Counted from the stretch's first letter, positions 17,037 through 25,580 are shown. The stretch is DNA of 64,000 nt from Thermoplasmata archaeon (GCA_035532555.1 DATKQS010000009.1:124001-188000); one strand, 5' to 3'. Translations and numbers: made by a program. The notes: generated from the letters alone by a model not told the origin.

Positions 17037-17981
17037 GTGCGCCGAGTTCCGTCCCGATCCGTGTACCTCGGCGCGCACATCGGCATCGCCGGTGGACTCG
17101 CCAACGCTCCCGTACAGGGCCGGCAGATCGGCTGCGAAGCGATCCAGATCTTCTCCAAGAGCCCGCAGATGTGGGCGGGTCCCCCCATCGCCCCCGAGGC
17201 GGCCCTACGGTTCCGCGAGGCCGTGGTCCGGGAGAGGCTCCGGGCCACAGCGGTACATCATGGATATCTTCTCAATCTCGCCAGCCCCAAATCCGCGATG
17301 CTCCGGCAGTCCCGGAAGACGTTCCGCGATGAGATCCAGCGCGCGGAGCTCCTCGGGGTCGACGGACTGATCTTCCATCCGGGGGCCCACACTGGATCCG
17401 GGGTCGAAGCCGGCATCGCGTCGATCACGGCAAACCTGAACGACGCCTTCCTCGCCACGCCGGGGGTCCGCGTGCGCGCGCTGCTCGAAAACTCGGCGGG
17501 ACAGGGCACGACGCTCTGCTCCAGCTTCGAGGAGCTCCAGGCAATCCTCGCCGGGCTCGATACCCCGTCTCGCGCCGGCGTCGCCCTCGACACCTGCCAC
17601 CTCTTCGCGGCGGGGTTCGATTTTCGCACGGCAGAGGACTACGGAGCGCTCATCGATCGCATCCGGGACACGATCGGGATCGAGCAGGTGCATGCGTTCC
17701 ACCTGAACGATGCCAAATCGGGGCTCGGTTCCCACCTCGATCGCCACGAGAACATAGGACATGGGGAGATCGGGCTCGAAGGGTTCCGCCATCTCGTAAA
17801 CGACCGGCGCTGGAGGGCGGTCCCCGGGTATCTCGAAACTCCGCTCGACGAGAACGGGTACGCTCGCTACGTGACCGACCTCCATAGCCTGGCCGCACTT
17901 CGACCGCGTACGTCCGGCGGATCTATCGTCGAGCAACCGGCCCGCCCCGCTCGAGCACGCCGTTCCTCCACGGCAGGGTAG
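17037..17981 (+). CDS. nfo: Endonuclease IV (AP endonuclease)
   Basis: Cleaves DNA at abasic sites; TIM-barrel with three metals. 314 residues from GTG 17037 (a second GTG at 17061 is possible). Family segments: [39 protein letters not shown] (metal His), [21 protein letters not shown] (metal Glu), [16 protein letters not shown] (Asp and His), [19 protein letters not shown] and [10 protein letters not shown]. All expected metal ligands are present. The last ~25 residues are basic and low-complexity. Confidence 0.93.
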   Translation: MRRVPSRSVYLGAHIGIAGGLANAPVQGRQIGCEAIQIFSKSPQMWAGPPIAPEAALRFREAVVRERLRATAVHHGYLLNLASPKSAMLRQSRKTFRDEIQRAELLGVDGLIFHPGAHTGSGVEAGIASITANLNDAFLATPGVRVRALLENSAGQGTTLCSSFEELQAILAGLDTPSRAGVALDTCHLFAAGFDFRTAEDYGALIDRIRDTIGIEQVHAFHLNDAKSGLGSHLDRHENIGHGEIGLEGFRHLVNDRRWRAVPGYLETPLDENGYARYVTDLHSLAALRPRTSGGSIVEQPARPARARRSSTAG

Positions 17982-18000
17982 AACGCCCCAGCTCCAGCGC

Positions 18001-18177
18001 ATGCCGGAGGTCTTGGTCGCAAGCGTGCGCCACCCGGTGCATGTGCTCGAGGCGGCCCGGCTCGGTGCGGACATCGCGACGATGCCGTATGCGGTGATGG
18101 AGAAGCTTCCGGTCCATCCCCTCACGGACATCGGGCTCGCCCGGTTCCTCAAGGACTGGGAGAAGGTCCCGAAGTAG
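18001..18177 (+). pseudogene. C-terminal remnant of transaldolase (TalC/FSA family)
   Basis: 58 codons from an ATG read [20 protein letters not shown], then [20 protein letters not shown] and [16 protein letters not shown], matching the last quarter of short transaldolases. The Schiff-base lysine and the first seven barrel strands are absent upstream, where endonuclease IV ends. The fragment cannot be active alone. It sits 20 bp after nfo, in clean reading frame, so the truncation may be recent or the peptide may still be made. Confidence 0.75.
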
Positions 18178-18222
18178 GGCCGCGCCCGCGTTATATCGCC
18201 GGCCCGCCATCGGTCACCCACC

Positions 18223-18507
18223 GTGACCGATCGGCCGCTGTACGCGAAGTATCTCGAGCTCACGCGGGAGGCGCTCCAGCGCGTGCGGCCCGCCGCCCCG
18301 CGGCGCTCGTTCCTCGCGGGAGCCGCCGATGATTACCTCGCGATGGCCAAGGCGTATCTCACGGACGCCGAGCATTTCGCCGAAAAGGGAGACCTCGAAC
18401 GGGCGCTTGCCGCCGCGAGCTACGCGCATGCGTGGCTCGACGCGGGTGTGCGTCTTGGGATCCTGGACGGAGGGAACGATGATGCCCGTTTCACGCTCTT
18501 CCGGTAG
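18223..18507 (+). CDS. DUF357 family protein
   Basis: Small archaeal helical protein of 94 residues. The conserved core is YLAMAKAYLTDAEHFAEKG followed by YAHAWLDAGVRLGILDG. GTG 18223 is 27-32 bp after TTATAT at 18191, the leaderless layout. Function is unknown; it overlaps the translin gene by 29 bp, and the two are probably cotranscribed. Confidence 0.8.
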   Translation: MTDRPLYAKYLELTREALQRVRPAAPRRSFLAGAADDYLAMAKAYLTDAEHFAEKGDLERALAAASYAHAWLDAGVRLGILDGGNDDARFTLFR

Positions 18508-19138
18508 TCCGAAGCGGCGGTTCGCGGGCGTACCGGAACCGGTCGTCGAGAGCATCGAGGCCCATCTCCGAGACCGGGAGCGTCGACGCGAGGACCTGGA
18601 TGCGCGCGCCCGGCGCCTTCGACGCCATGCCCAGGGTACCATGATCCAGCTGCACGGCGGAGCCGCCTCCGCATCCGACCTCCGCATGCTCCGGGACGAG
18701 ACGCGTGCGCTCGCCCAGTATCTCGACCGCGGTGCGCGCGTGGACGCCTCCCTCGCTCGCGACGCCTTCCAAGAGGCGAGCGAGGCGCTCCTCCTGGCGG
18801 CCATCGTCGGAGGTCGACGGTTGCCATCTCCGGCCGAGGTGGGGGTCGACGTGGAGTCCTATCTGCTCGGCCTCGGCGATGTAGTTGGGGAAGTGCGCCG
18901 TCTCGCGCTCGATCGCCTCGCGGCGGACGACCTCGACCGGGCCGAGGCGTACCTCGAGCTCATGGCGAGCCTCTACCATACCTTGATGCGTTTCGACACT
19001 ACCCGGGCAATCGTGCCGCTCAAACCCAAGCAGGACACCGCGAGATCCTTACTCGAACGGACCCGGGGGGAGGTCGTCATGGCCCGCGTCGGGGCGCGCA
19101 ACCGACCCCGGGCCATCCCTCGGAAGGAGACGCCATGA
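18479..19138 (+). CDS. Translin family protein
   Basis: Helical RNA/DNA-binding protein of the translin/TRAX family, about 219 residues. The conserved C-terminal half includes ESYLLGLGDVVGEVRRLALD, AEAYLELMASLYHTLMRFD and KQDTARSLLERTRGEVV. Eukaryotic relatives form octameric rings that degrade RNA; archaeal members may act in tRNA processing. ATG 18479 and ATG 18482 are equally possible starts. It is followed by MTA phosphorylase with an ATGA overlap. Confidence 0.85.
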   Translation: MMPVSRSSGSPKRRFAGVPEPVVESIEAHLRDRERRREDLDARARRLRRHAQGTMIQLHGGAASASDLRMLRDETRALAQYLDRGARVDASLARDAFQEASEALLLAAIVGGRRLPSPAEVGVDVESYLLGLGDVVGEVRRLALDRLAADDLDRAEAYLELMASLYHTLMRFDTTRAIVPLKPKQDTARSLLERTRGEVVMARVGARNRPRAIPRKETP

Positions 19139-19938
19139 ACCCCGTCGCGGAGACCCCACCTCGCCGCACGATCGCGGTGATCGGAGGCAGCGGTCTCTCC
19201 GGGATATTCGCCGGGGAGAGCAAGATGCACCGGATATCGACGCCCTGGGGGGCCCCATCGGCCCCGATCGAGGAGGGCCAAGTGGGCGGCGTGCGCACCC
19301 TGTTCCTCCCGCGCCACGGCGTCGGCCACACCATTCCGCCGCACCGGGTGAACTATCGAGCGAACATCGACGCGCTCCGGGCGCTCGGCGCGGATGCCAT
19401 CGTGACGGTGAGCTCGGTCGGATCGCTCCGGGAAGAGCTCGCTCCGGGCACGTTCGTGCTGCCTCGTCAGTTCGTCGACTTCACCAAGCAGAGGCCCACC
19501 ACGTTCCACGACGGAGGTCGGGTCTATCACGTGTCGATGGCCGACCCGTTCTGCCCGGACCTGCTCGCGCAGGCGTCCACGACCGGCCGGGAGCTCTCGA
19601 GCCCCTTCGCGGAAGGCTCGACGTACGTCTGCATCGAGGGTCCACGCTTCTCCACACGCGCCGAGTCGAAGTTCTTCCGAGGATTCGCGGACATCATCGG
19701 GATGACGTTGGTGCCCGAGGTCACTCTCGCGCGCGAGCGGTGCCTGTGCTATGCCTGCCTGGCCATGGTGACCGACTACGACGTGTGGGCGGAGCACCCG
19801 GTCGAGATGCGCGAGATCATCGAGACCATGAACCGTAACGTCGAGCGGATGCGCAAACTCCTCTCTGCGCTGATCCCACGGCTCGCGCGCGCCCCAACGT
19901 GCGCGTGCGCGCACGCCCTCGATCAAGCCGGAGTGTGA
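19135..19938 (+). CDS. mtnP: S-methyl-5'-thioadenosine (or inosine) phosphorylase
   Basis: Phosphorolytic purine salvage, 267 residues. It starts with IAVIGGSGLSGIF, has the phosphate-site PRHGVGHTIPPHRVNYRAN, the TVSSVGSLREELAPGTFVLP block, and the base-site FVDFTKQRPTTFHD and CIEGPRFSTRAES. The archaeal enzymes accept MTA and sometimes inosine; sequence alone does not settle it. ATG 19135 overlaps the translin stop. A cysteine pair (CACAC-like) near the C-terminus may support thermostability, as in hyperthermophile homologues. Confidence 0.9.
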   Translation: MNPVAETPPRRTIAVIGGSGLSGIFAGESKMHRISTPWGAPSAPIEEGQVGGVRTLFLPRHGVGHTIPPHRVNYRANIDALRALGADAIVTVSSVGSLREELAPGTFVLPRQFVDFTKQRPTTFHDGGRVYHVSMADPFCPDLLAQASTTGRELSSPFAEGSTYVCIEGPRFSTRAESKFFRGFADIIGMTLVPEVTLARERCLCYACLAMVTDYDVWAEHPVEMREIIETMNRNVERMRKLLSALIPRLARAPTCACAHALDQAGV

Positions 19939-19953
19939 GCGCCCCCGGGCGCA

Positions 19954-20247
19954 CTACGCGTGCGGCGGGCCGGCGCGGACCGTGATCGGGATGACGTCCG
20001 CCGCGAACTCGCGCTCGGCGATTTCGACCGGGTCGATCATGGAGGGCGGAAGCTCGATCAGGATGGGGGCACCGAGCGAGATCTGAAGGGCCCGAGCGCC
20101 GAGGATGCGCGCCCGCTCGAAACGGGTGAAATCTGCCGGCCCCTTCGGTGATGCAGGAACACCGGTGGTCACGACAGCATCTCCGAGGGCCGCGACGGGA
20201 GTGGCGGCCATCAAGTGCTCATCCACCTGGGCAATCCTACTTAGCAT
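19954..20247 (-). CDS. rpoK: DNA-directed RNA polymerase subunit K (Rpb6/omega homologue)
   Basis: Assembly subunit of archaeal RNA polymerase, 97 residues. The diagnostic block is [20 protein letters not shown] followed by PILIEL and a short acidic tail with PVEIAEREF. The first ~35 residues are variable, as in homologues. It lies between MTA phosphorylase and the K+ channel on the opposite strand. The ATG lies within TAGCATTTGCTA, a 12-bp palindrome, which may be chance. Confidence 0.9.
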   Translation of the reverse strand: MLSRIAQVDEHLMAATPVAALGDAVVTTGVPASPKGPADFTRFERARILGARALQISLGAPILIELPPSMIDPVEIAEREFAADVIPITVRAGPPHA

Positions 20248-20350
20248 TTGCTAGGACCCGGCAGGCCCCCCGCCGTCCGGGACGTCCCCCCGGGGCACGC
20301 GATTTACGGCGATATAGAAAGAGTTACCCCTCGATGGTACTTCGGCGAAC

Positions 20351-21406
20351 GTGGCGAGCGGTCATGTAGGTTTCTACAGCGCATTGCTGCGACGGCTGTG
20401 GAAGTTCCTCGCGGCGTACGCGGCGCTCCTCCTCGGCGCCAGCGCCGGGTTCTACCTGCTCGAGGGTGGGGGCGACGACCTAGGCACGTCGTTCTACTGG
20501 GCGGTCGTAACGATCGCGACCGTCGGCTACGGGGACGTCGTTCCCACGACGCCGAATGCTCGCTGGTTCACGATCGGTGTCATCCTGGTCGCGGTGTTCC
20601 TGACGGCGTACCTCATCTCTATCATCATCGGTGTCGTGAACGACGAGTCCCACAAGCGGAACCTCGGCATGCTCGGAACGGATTTCACCGGCCACGTCGT
20701 CGTCATCGGCTACGCCGGAGTGGGCCGCGCAGCGGTCCGCGAGCTCCTCGCCGTCGGCGAGCGCGTTGCGGTCGCGACGGCCGACATCAACGAGCTCCCC
20801 AACATCCGGGCGCTCGCGCCGGAACACCGGATCTACGTAAGCTTCTATCCGACAGGAGATTCCGAGGTCCTGAACCGATTGAATGCGGCCGCGGCCAAAG
20901 CGGTCGTCATCTGCACCCCGGACGACACGACCAACCTGATCACCGCGCTCGCGGTCCGGCAGATCGCCCCGAACGTACGGATCGTGGTATCGGTCACCCG
21001 TGCGGAGCTGCGGCCCACGCTGCGCAGCGCCGGGGTTACGTACGTGGCTTCCCCCAACGACATGGGAGGCCGCCTCGTCGCCAACGCCGCATTCCGGCCC
21101 GAGGTCGTCAACGTCTTCGAAGATCTCACGAGTGCCGCCTACGGGGCGGACATCGGCGAATACGTGCTCACTGAGAAGACCCCACTCTCTCGCCAGGCGC
21201 TCTCGGAGGCCGAGACGATGGTGCGCGCCGCTTCCGGTTGCATCGTCATCGGGTACGCGCGCCCGCGGGGCCCCGGCGAGTATGTCACGGCGCTCAACCC
21301 TCCGGCGTCCTTCCACTTCCAACCCGGCGACGCGCTCCTCGTGATGGGCAGCCTGGAGAACCTGAAGCGGCTCGAAGCGTGGCTCGGCGTACCCCAAGGA
21401 CGGTAG
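20351..21406 (+). CDS. Potassium channel with RCK (TrkA-N/TrkA-C) gating domains
   Basis: Ligand-gated K+ channel of the two-helix MthK type, 351 residues. Helix 1 spans about residues 15-35, the selectivity filter TVGYGD is at 57-62, and helix 2 spans about 72-94. A Rossmann-type RCK domain follows (HVVVIGYAGVGRAAVRELLA) and then a TrkA-C-like domain from about residue 255. All parts of a functional subunit are present. GTG 20351 follows GATATAGAAA at 20311. Confidence 0.92.
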   Translation: MASGHVGFYSALLRRLWKFLAAYAALLLGASAGFYLLEGGGDDLGTSFYWAVVTIATVGYGDVVPTTPNARWFTIGVILVAVFLTAYLISIIIGVVNDESHKRNLGMLGTDFTGHVVVIGYAGVGRAAVRELLAVGERVAVATADINELPNIRALAPEHRIYVSFYPTGDSEVLNRLNAAAAKAVVICTPDDTTNLITALAVRQIAPNVRIVVSVTRAELRPTLRSAGVTYVASPNDMGGRLVANAAFRPEVVNVFEDLTSAAYGADIGEYVLTEKTPLSRQALSEAETMVRAASGCIVIGYARPRGPGEYVTALNPPASFHFQPGDALLVMGSLENLKRLEAWLGVPQGR

Positions 21407-21425
21407 GCGGGCGCCTCGGTCGAGG

Positions 21426-21498
21426 TGCGGGCACCGGGATTTGAACCCGAGTTATAGGCTTGGCAAGCCTATGTGATACCAGACTACACTATGCCCGC
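21426..21498 (-). tRNA. tRNA-Gly (anticodon GCC)
   Basis: The minus-strand cloverleaf of 73 nt has acceptor GCGGGCA/TGCCCGC, anticodon stem TAGGC/GCCTA around TTGCCAA and T arm TCGGG/CCCGG around TTCAAAT. The discriminator is A; no CCA is encoded. All stems pair. A degenerate copy lies at 25802-25874. Confidence 0.95.
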
Positions 21499-21669
21499 GT
21501 GTCGCCGACTCCTCCTCGGAGCCGTGGCCCCATAAAACGGCGACCGTGCGCGGGCAGATCTACGACTTACGGGCAACGCGAGGCGGAGCTTCAGGGTGGG
21601 GGCGGGCGCGGTCCGGACGGTCTCCCTTGCGCTCCTAAGCCCGGGGTATGGTAATGGGCACAGGGCACG

Positions 21670-22036
21670 ATGGGCGAGAGTCGCTGGTCGGAGGGGGATG
21701 TCGTGGCCCTGAAGCACCCGGGCACTCCTCCGATCCTCGTTCCGTTGCGGCGGGGCCCCCAGCGGGTCGGCGACGCGGCGGTACTCGATCCGCGTGAGCC
21801 TTGGGACGTTCTCGCGTCAGTGCGGGCCGTGCTGTGCGACGGTGGTCGAGTAGTTACCGATACGCCCACGTAGACCCAACAGGAACGGACGGTGCGGTCG
21901 CTGAGGGGGATCGAGTTCGATGAGGTCAGGTCCGTGGAGCTCCCCGAGCAGTCCTTGCACGTCGGCGACGGGGGGAGGGCGCTGGCATTCGAGATGCTGG
22001 GACACACAGGGGTTCTGACCGTGACACGCAAGGTCG
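21670..22036 (+). pseudogene. trmI remnant (internal deletion and decay)
   Basis: The first 40 codons are identical in protein to the intact trmI at 26051. A 402-bp in-frame deletion removes the SAM-binding core, joined at a shared CTCGA. The frame resumes at EPWDVLASVRAVLCDGGRVV and then hits a TAG at 21871. Beyond it, sequence matching the trmI C-terminus (for example AFEMLGHTGVLTVTRKV) continues to about 22036 in a shifted frame. It cannot encode a methyltransferase. Confidence 0.85.
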
Positions 22037-22039
22037 GCC

Positions 22040-22240
22040 GACGAAGACCGCGACCTCCTGGTCGATCGCGGGACCCTCAGGGTCGTCTTGGCTGGAGGAT
22101 ACCTCTGGTGGGAATCAGGTTGGTTCACAATTCTCAAGGTCGTGAGAGCCGGTGCGACGATTGGCGGATGATGCCCGTGTGCAGCTCGACCAGTTCGTGG
22201 GTATCTCGCCCTCGTTACCGTGGCTCCTACGCCTCGCCGG
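22040..22240 (+). pseudogene. Remnant of the membrane gene that follows trmI
   Basis: Bases here align with 26827-27030. A short readable piece is VLAGGYLWWESGWFT, matching VLTGGYLWWEMGRYT of the intact gene, after which stops and shifts accumulate. It marks the right end of the left repeat. Confidence 0.65.
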
Positions 22241-22332
22241 GCACGATCTCCATCGTCCCGACCGTCGTAGGCTTCCTCCGGTCCGCCAATCGCCCTGCGG
22301 TTCGATGCTTGGCTTCGTCCGACCCGCCCGAT

Positions 22333-23400
22333 TTATTCGATGCGATTCGTCCCCGTATGCGACATCAGACCCTCGTACCTGTGATCGATGACGGGCCGGA
22401 GCCACTGCAGCGATTCCCGAACGATCGTAATGGCGCGTAGGCGATCTTCGAAGAATGCCTGTACGGAGATCTTCCGCCCTAAGGACCGAGAGCGCTCAGT
22501 TCCTTGTCCCACAGCGAGAAACGCGAGGAGGACATCGCCGGTGCGTTCCCCATCCACCATCGCCAAGTACGGATACACACCGCACTCTGATACGATCTCT
22601 TCCAAGAGTCGTGTCCCGGTAGTCTTGCGGATCAGCCTGCCGTGTACGAACACAAAATCATGAAGGATGCGCCCGCGGAAGCTCGGGAGGCGGCCAAGGT
22701 CTGGAAGAACTCTCCATTGGACGAGTCCATCGGCGACGAGTTGTGCTTGATTCCGGGGCAACCCCAGAGGGAATGGAGGCACCGAGCGGCTGAGAAGATG
22801 GAAGTCGCGCCGACGCTCGGATGCCGCAACGAGATCGGCGGCGGCCCGGATTCGGTCGGGTGAAACCGGCCGCTCCTCGCCGTTGTCCCCCGGGGCTGGA
22901 TCGAGCTCCCGGATGCGAAGGGGGTAGGACCTGGGCCGGGCCAGCCCAAACAGAACGGCAAGTGGCCCTGAGGCATCGAAATAGGCTGGGACCCCCTCCG
23001 CGGTCGCGGGACACGTAATCCGGAGCGAGCGCGCCTGAGTGCTGCTGGTGAGCGAGTCAGTCGCCGGCGTGCTCTCCGCGGTCAGGCGAACGTAAAAGAT
23101 GACATTCGGGGAGCTCCAAGCCACGACGGTCTGAGGGTCGCTCTGGAGTCGCTGCAGGTCAGAGGCCCGGCGTGCCGCGAACGGCCAAAGGACTTCGGCC
23201 GTGGCGAATCTCACTCCGGTAACGCGGGGATGAGGCACGTAGCGGTCGTGAAGCCACTCTCTCGCGTAGAGGCGGCGGCGAACGTACTGGAACGTGGAAC
23301 GGGGAAGATGGCACTGCTGGATCAGCGCGCGCTCCGTGACCGGAGGCGCCCCAATCAGTGTCTGGATTACGCACGCCTCCGACTCACTTAGGTTCCGCAT
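22333..23400 (-). CDS. Winged-helix-like N-terminus protein of unknown family
   Basis: 355 residues. The N-terminal ~70 residues (ESEACVIQTLIGAPPVTERA, then a recognition-helix-like LPRSTFQYVRRRLYAREWLHD) resemble a winged helix-turn-helix. The rest is mixed alpha/beta with no motif I know, ending SLQWLRPVIDHRYEGLM. There are no membrane segments. It is divergent from the surface-protein gene across a 92-bp gap with an inverted repeat, suggesting it regulates that gene and itself. It sits inside the segment bounded by the tRNA-Gly/trmI repeats, so it was probably acquired. Confidence 0.65.
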   Translation of the reverse strand: MRNLSESEACVIQTLIGAPPVTERALIQQCHLPRSTFQYVRRRLYAREWLHDRYVPHPRVTGVRFATAEVLWPFAARRASDLQRLQSDPQTVVAWSSPNVIFYVRLTAESTPATDSLTSSTQARSLRITCPATAEGVPAYFDASGPLAVLFGLARPRSYPLRIRELDPAPGDNGEERPVSPDRIRAAADLVAASERRRDFHLLSRSVPPFPLGLPRNQAQLVADGLVQWRVLPDLGRLPSFRGRILHDFVFVHGRLIRKTTGTRLLEEIVSECGVYPYLAMVDGERTGDVLLAFLAVGQGTERSRSLGRKISVQAFFEDRLRAITIVRESLQWLRPVIDHRYEGLMSHTGTNRIE

Positions 23401-23434
23401 GAGCTCGCCAGGCGACGGTGTAGCATCCGGCTCA

Positions 23435-23451
23435 ATTTCCTATCGGGAAAT
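23435..23451. promoter_or_regulatory. Inverted repeat, candidate operator
   Basis: ATTTCC, five bases, GGAAAT forms a perfect 6+6 palindrome between two divergent genes, 9 bp upstream of the TATA box of the surface-protein gene. The position fits an activator or repressor site for the adjacent HTH-like protein. Confidence 0.45.
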
Positions 23452-23460
23452 CGAGGCCCG

Positions 23461-23469
23461 ATATAAATA
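23461..23469 (+). promoter_or_regulatory. TATA box of the surface-protein gene
   Basis: ATATAAATA ends 23 bp before ATG 23493, so the mRNA should be leaderless or nearly so. Its symmetry could also serve the divergent gene. Confidence 0.6.
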
Positions 23470-23492
23470 GAGTCACCTGGATTGCAACGACA

Positions 23493-25580
23493 ATGGGACG
23501 CGGACGGTTGGGCACGAGAGTAGGCAACGGCGTCGGAGCGATTGGACTGACTGCAATCATGCTTGCACTTGTAGTTTCAGCAATGCCCGGCATGGGGGCA
23601 TCCCCGGCCACCGGTGCAATCCCGCTGGTCTCGGCGAACGATGGCGAGGCATCGCACTACAACGTGACGTTCGTGGAGACCGGACTCGCGCCGGGGACCT
23701 CGTGGACGGTTGAGATGAACGACGTCACACGGAATTCGAGCACCTCCACGATCACGTTCCTCGAGCAGAACGGGACATACAACTTCTCGGTGGGTGACGT
23801 AGCGGGTTATACGAGCACGGGAGGATCCGGGACGGTCACGGTGGTCGGTCTCGCGCAGTCGGTCCCAGTGACGTTCAGCACGAAGGCCGTAGGTTCCTTC
23901 CCGGTGACGTTCGTGGAAACCGGACTCGCGCCGGGGACCTCGTGGACGATCGAGATGGGCGATGCCACCCAGAACTCGAGCACCTCCACGATCACGTTCC
24001 TCGAGCAGAACGGGACATACAACTTCTCGGTGGGTGACGTAGCGGGTTACACGAGCACGGGAGGATCCGGGACGGTCACGGTGGTCGGTCTCGCGCAGTC
24101 GGTCCCAGTGACGTTCAGCACGAAGGCCGTAGGTTCCTTCCCGGTGACATTCGTGGAAACCGGACTCGCGCCGGGGACCTCGTGGACGGTTGAGATGAAC
24201 GACGTCACACGGAATTCGAGCACCTCCACGATCACATTCCTCGAGCAGAACGGGACGTACCGCTTCTCGGTGGGTGACGTTCCGGGCTATGCTAGCTCGA
24301 CCACTTCTGGGGCCATCATTGTGAACGGAGGGGCGGCCACTGAGACGATCGACTTCACCGCGTTCGCCGAAGACACCTACCTCCAAGTCTCAGTCCTCCC
24401 CATCAACGCGTCGGTCACCGTCAACGGGCGATCGACGATTGGCTCCGAGGGAGTGTACGTCTGGACGCTGCTCCCGGGGTCGTACTACGTAAACGTGACC
24501 CTCGTGGGTTACACGCCCTACTCGAACCTTGTGATCGTGACGGCGGGAATGGCTACCGAGCTTTCCATAGTGCTTACGGCGCTCTCGACCTACGGGTATC
24601 TTGTCGGGACCGTGACGCCCGCCACGGCGACGGTAATCGCGAGCGGGGTGATCGTACCGATCGAGGATGGGGCGTTCAACGTGACCGTGGCCCCGGGAGC
24701 TTACTACCTCTCGATAACGGCGTCCGGATACGAAAGTTTGGTACTAGAGGCTAACGTCTTCGCCGGGCAGGCCACGCACGTCACGCTCAACTTGACGACC
24801 GCCCCGACGACCGTGACGCTCTCCGGGGAGCTCTCGCCCGCTAACGGCTCGGTGGTAGTGAACGGGTTCATCGCGTACGTGAACGCAACCGGCCACTTCC
24901 AGGTCTCGGTCCTGCCCGGAACGTATACCGTGTCCGTCTCCGCTCCGGGATATTTCCCGTTTTCTGAGAATCTGACCATCTTCTCGAGCGTCACCGTGAA
25001 CTTCACGTTGACAAAGGTGCCGGGATCGACCTCAATGAAGACCACAGGCAACGTGACCGCCACCGGGTACAACATTACGGTGACGGAGCTGACGAACGGC
25101 AACGGGAGCATTTCCGTCACGTTCACCTCTCAGGCCAACGGGACGTTGCTGGTCACGATCCCGTACGCGGAGGTCGAGAACGCCACTTTGGCGCAAGTCT
25201 TGTCCAGCCACGTCTACGTGAACGGTGTACTGTTCACGGACTTCGCGGTCACGGTCACGGCGAACTACACGGTCATCCTTACGGTACGCGGTCTACCAGC
25301 TGATCCGACCCTGTTGTGGACTTTCTCGTCATCTGGCTCACCTTCGGGGCCGGCTTCCGGATTCCTGGGGTTGCCCGGGAACCTCGGGTTCTATCTCCTT
25401 ACATCTATCGCTCTGGCGGCCATCATCGCGACGGTCCTCGTGTTGGCATTGAAACACAGGGAAGGTCGCCCGCCCTTGCCTCCACCGGGGGATGCCACTA
25501 AGGAGACAGAGACCACGGTGGGAAAGCAGCCGGACGTGGAGGATCTCCTCATCGACGTACTCGCCCCCCTGCCTGGGTGA
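23493..25580 (+). CDS. Repeat-containing, PEGA-like cell-surface protein with C-terminal anchor
   Basis: Secreted, membrane-anchored surface protein of 695 residues. A signal peptide (~1-36, ending SAMPGMGA) is followed by three ~80-residue repeats from residue 58, each starting VTFVETGLAPGTSWT. Three PEGA-like beta domains follow (~294-510), with motifs such as LLPGSYYVNVTLVGYTPYS and VLPGTYTVSVSAPGYFPFS. A further beta region precedes a helix near 633-657 and a short charged tail. There are many N-x-S/T sequons, so heavy N-glycosylation is likely. The repeat type is common in Thermoplasmata surface proteins. The role could be adhesion or S-layer attachment. It lies within the putatively integrated segment. 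Confidence 0.85.
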   Translation: MGRGRLGTRVGNGVGAIGLTAIMLALVVSAMPGMGASPATGAIPLVSANDGEASHYNVTFVETGLAPGTSWTVEMNDVTRNSSTSTITFLEQNGTYNFSVGDVAGYTSTGGSGTVTVVGLAQSVPVTFSTKAVGSFPVTFVETGLAPGTSWTIEMGDATQNSSTSTITFLEQNGTYNFSVGDVAGYTSTGGSGTVTVVGLAQSVPVTFSTKAVGSFPVTFVETGLAPGTSWTVEMNDVTRNSSTSTITFLEQNGTYRFSVGDVPGYASSTTSGAIIVNGGAATETIDFTAFAEDTYLQVSVLPINASVTVNGRSTIGSEGVYVWTLLPGSYYVNVTLVGYTPYSNLVIVTAGMATELSIVLTALSTYGYLVGTVTPATATVIASGVIVPIEDGAFNVTVAPGAYYLSITASGYESLVLEANVFAGQATHVTLNLTTAPTTVTLSGELSPANGSVVVNGFIAYVNATGHFQVSVLPGTYTVSVSAPGYFPFSENLTIFSSVTVNFTLTKVPGSTSMKTTGNVTATGYNITVTELTNGNGSISVTFTSQANGTLLVTIPYAEVENATLAQVLSSHVYVNGVLFTDFAVTVTANYTVILTVRGLPADPTLLWTFSSSGSPSGPASGFLGLPGNLGFYLLTSIALAAIIATVLVLALKHREGRPPLPPPGDATKETETTVGKQPDVEDLLIDVLAPLPG
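23664..24363 (+). repeat. Three in-phase 240-bp tandem coding repeats
   Basis: Units start at 23664, 23904 and 24144 with an exact 240-bp (80-codon) period. Units 1 and 2 are nearly identical over most of their length; unit 3 diverges in its last third. Near-identity at DNA level implies recent duplication or gene conversion. Confidence 0.9.

Larger units (their letters stand above)
21426..22240. repeat. Left copy of a tRNA-Gly/trmI/membrane-gene direct repeat
   Basis: This stretch aligns with 25802-27030 in the same orientation: tRNA-Gly, spacer, start of trmI, end of trmI, and the start of the downstream membrane gene. In the ~120 bp around the trmI start I count about eight differences. 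The left copy lacks 402 bp of trmI. Homology fades near 22240. Confidence 0.85.

Noticed and set aside
20237-20260. Palindrome TAGCATTTGCTA at the rpoK start as an operator
   Set aside because: It spans the start codon and is short; chance is as likely, so it is only mentioned under rpoK.
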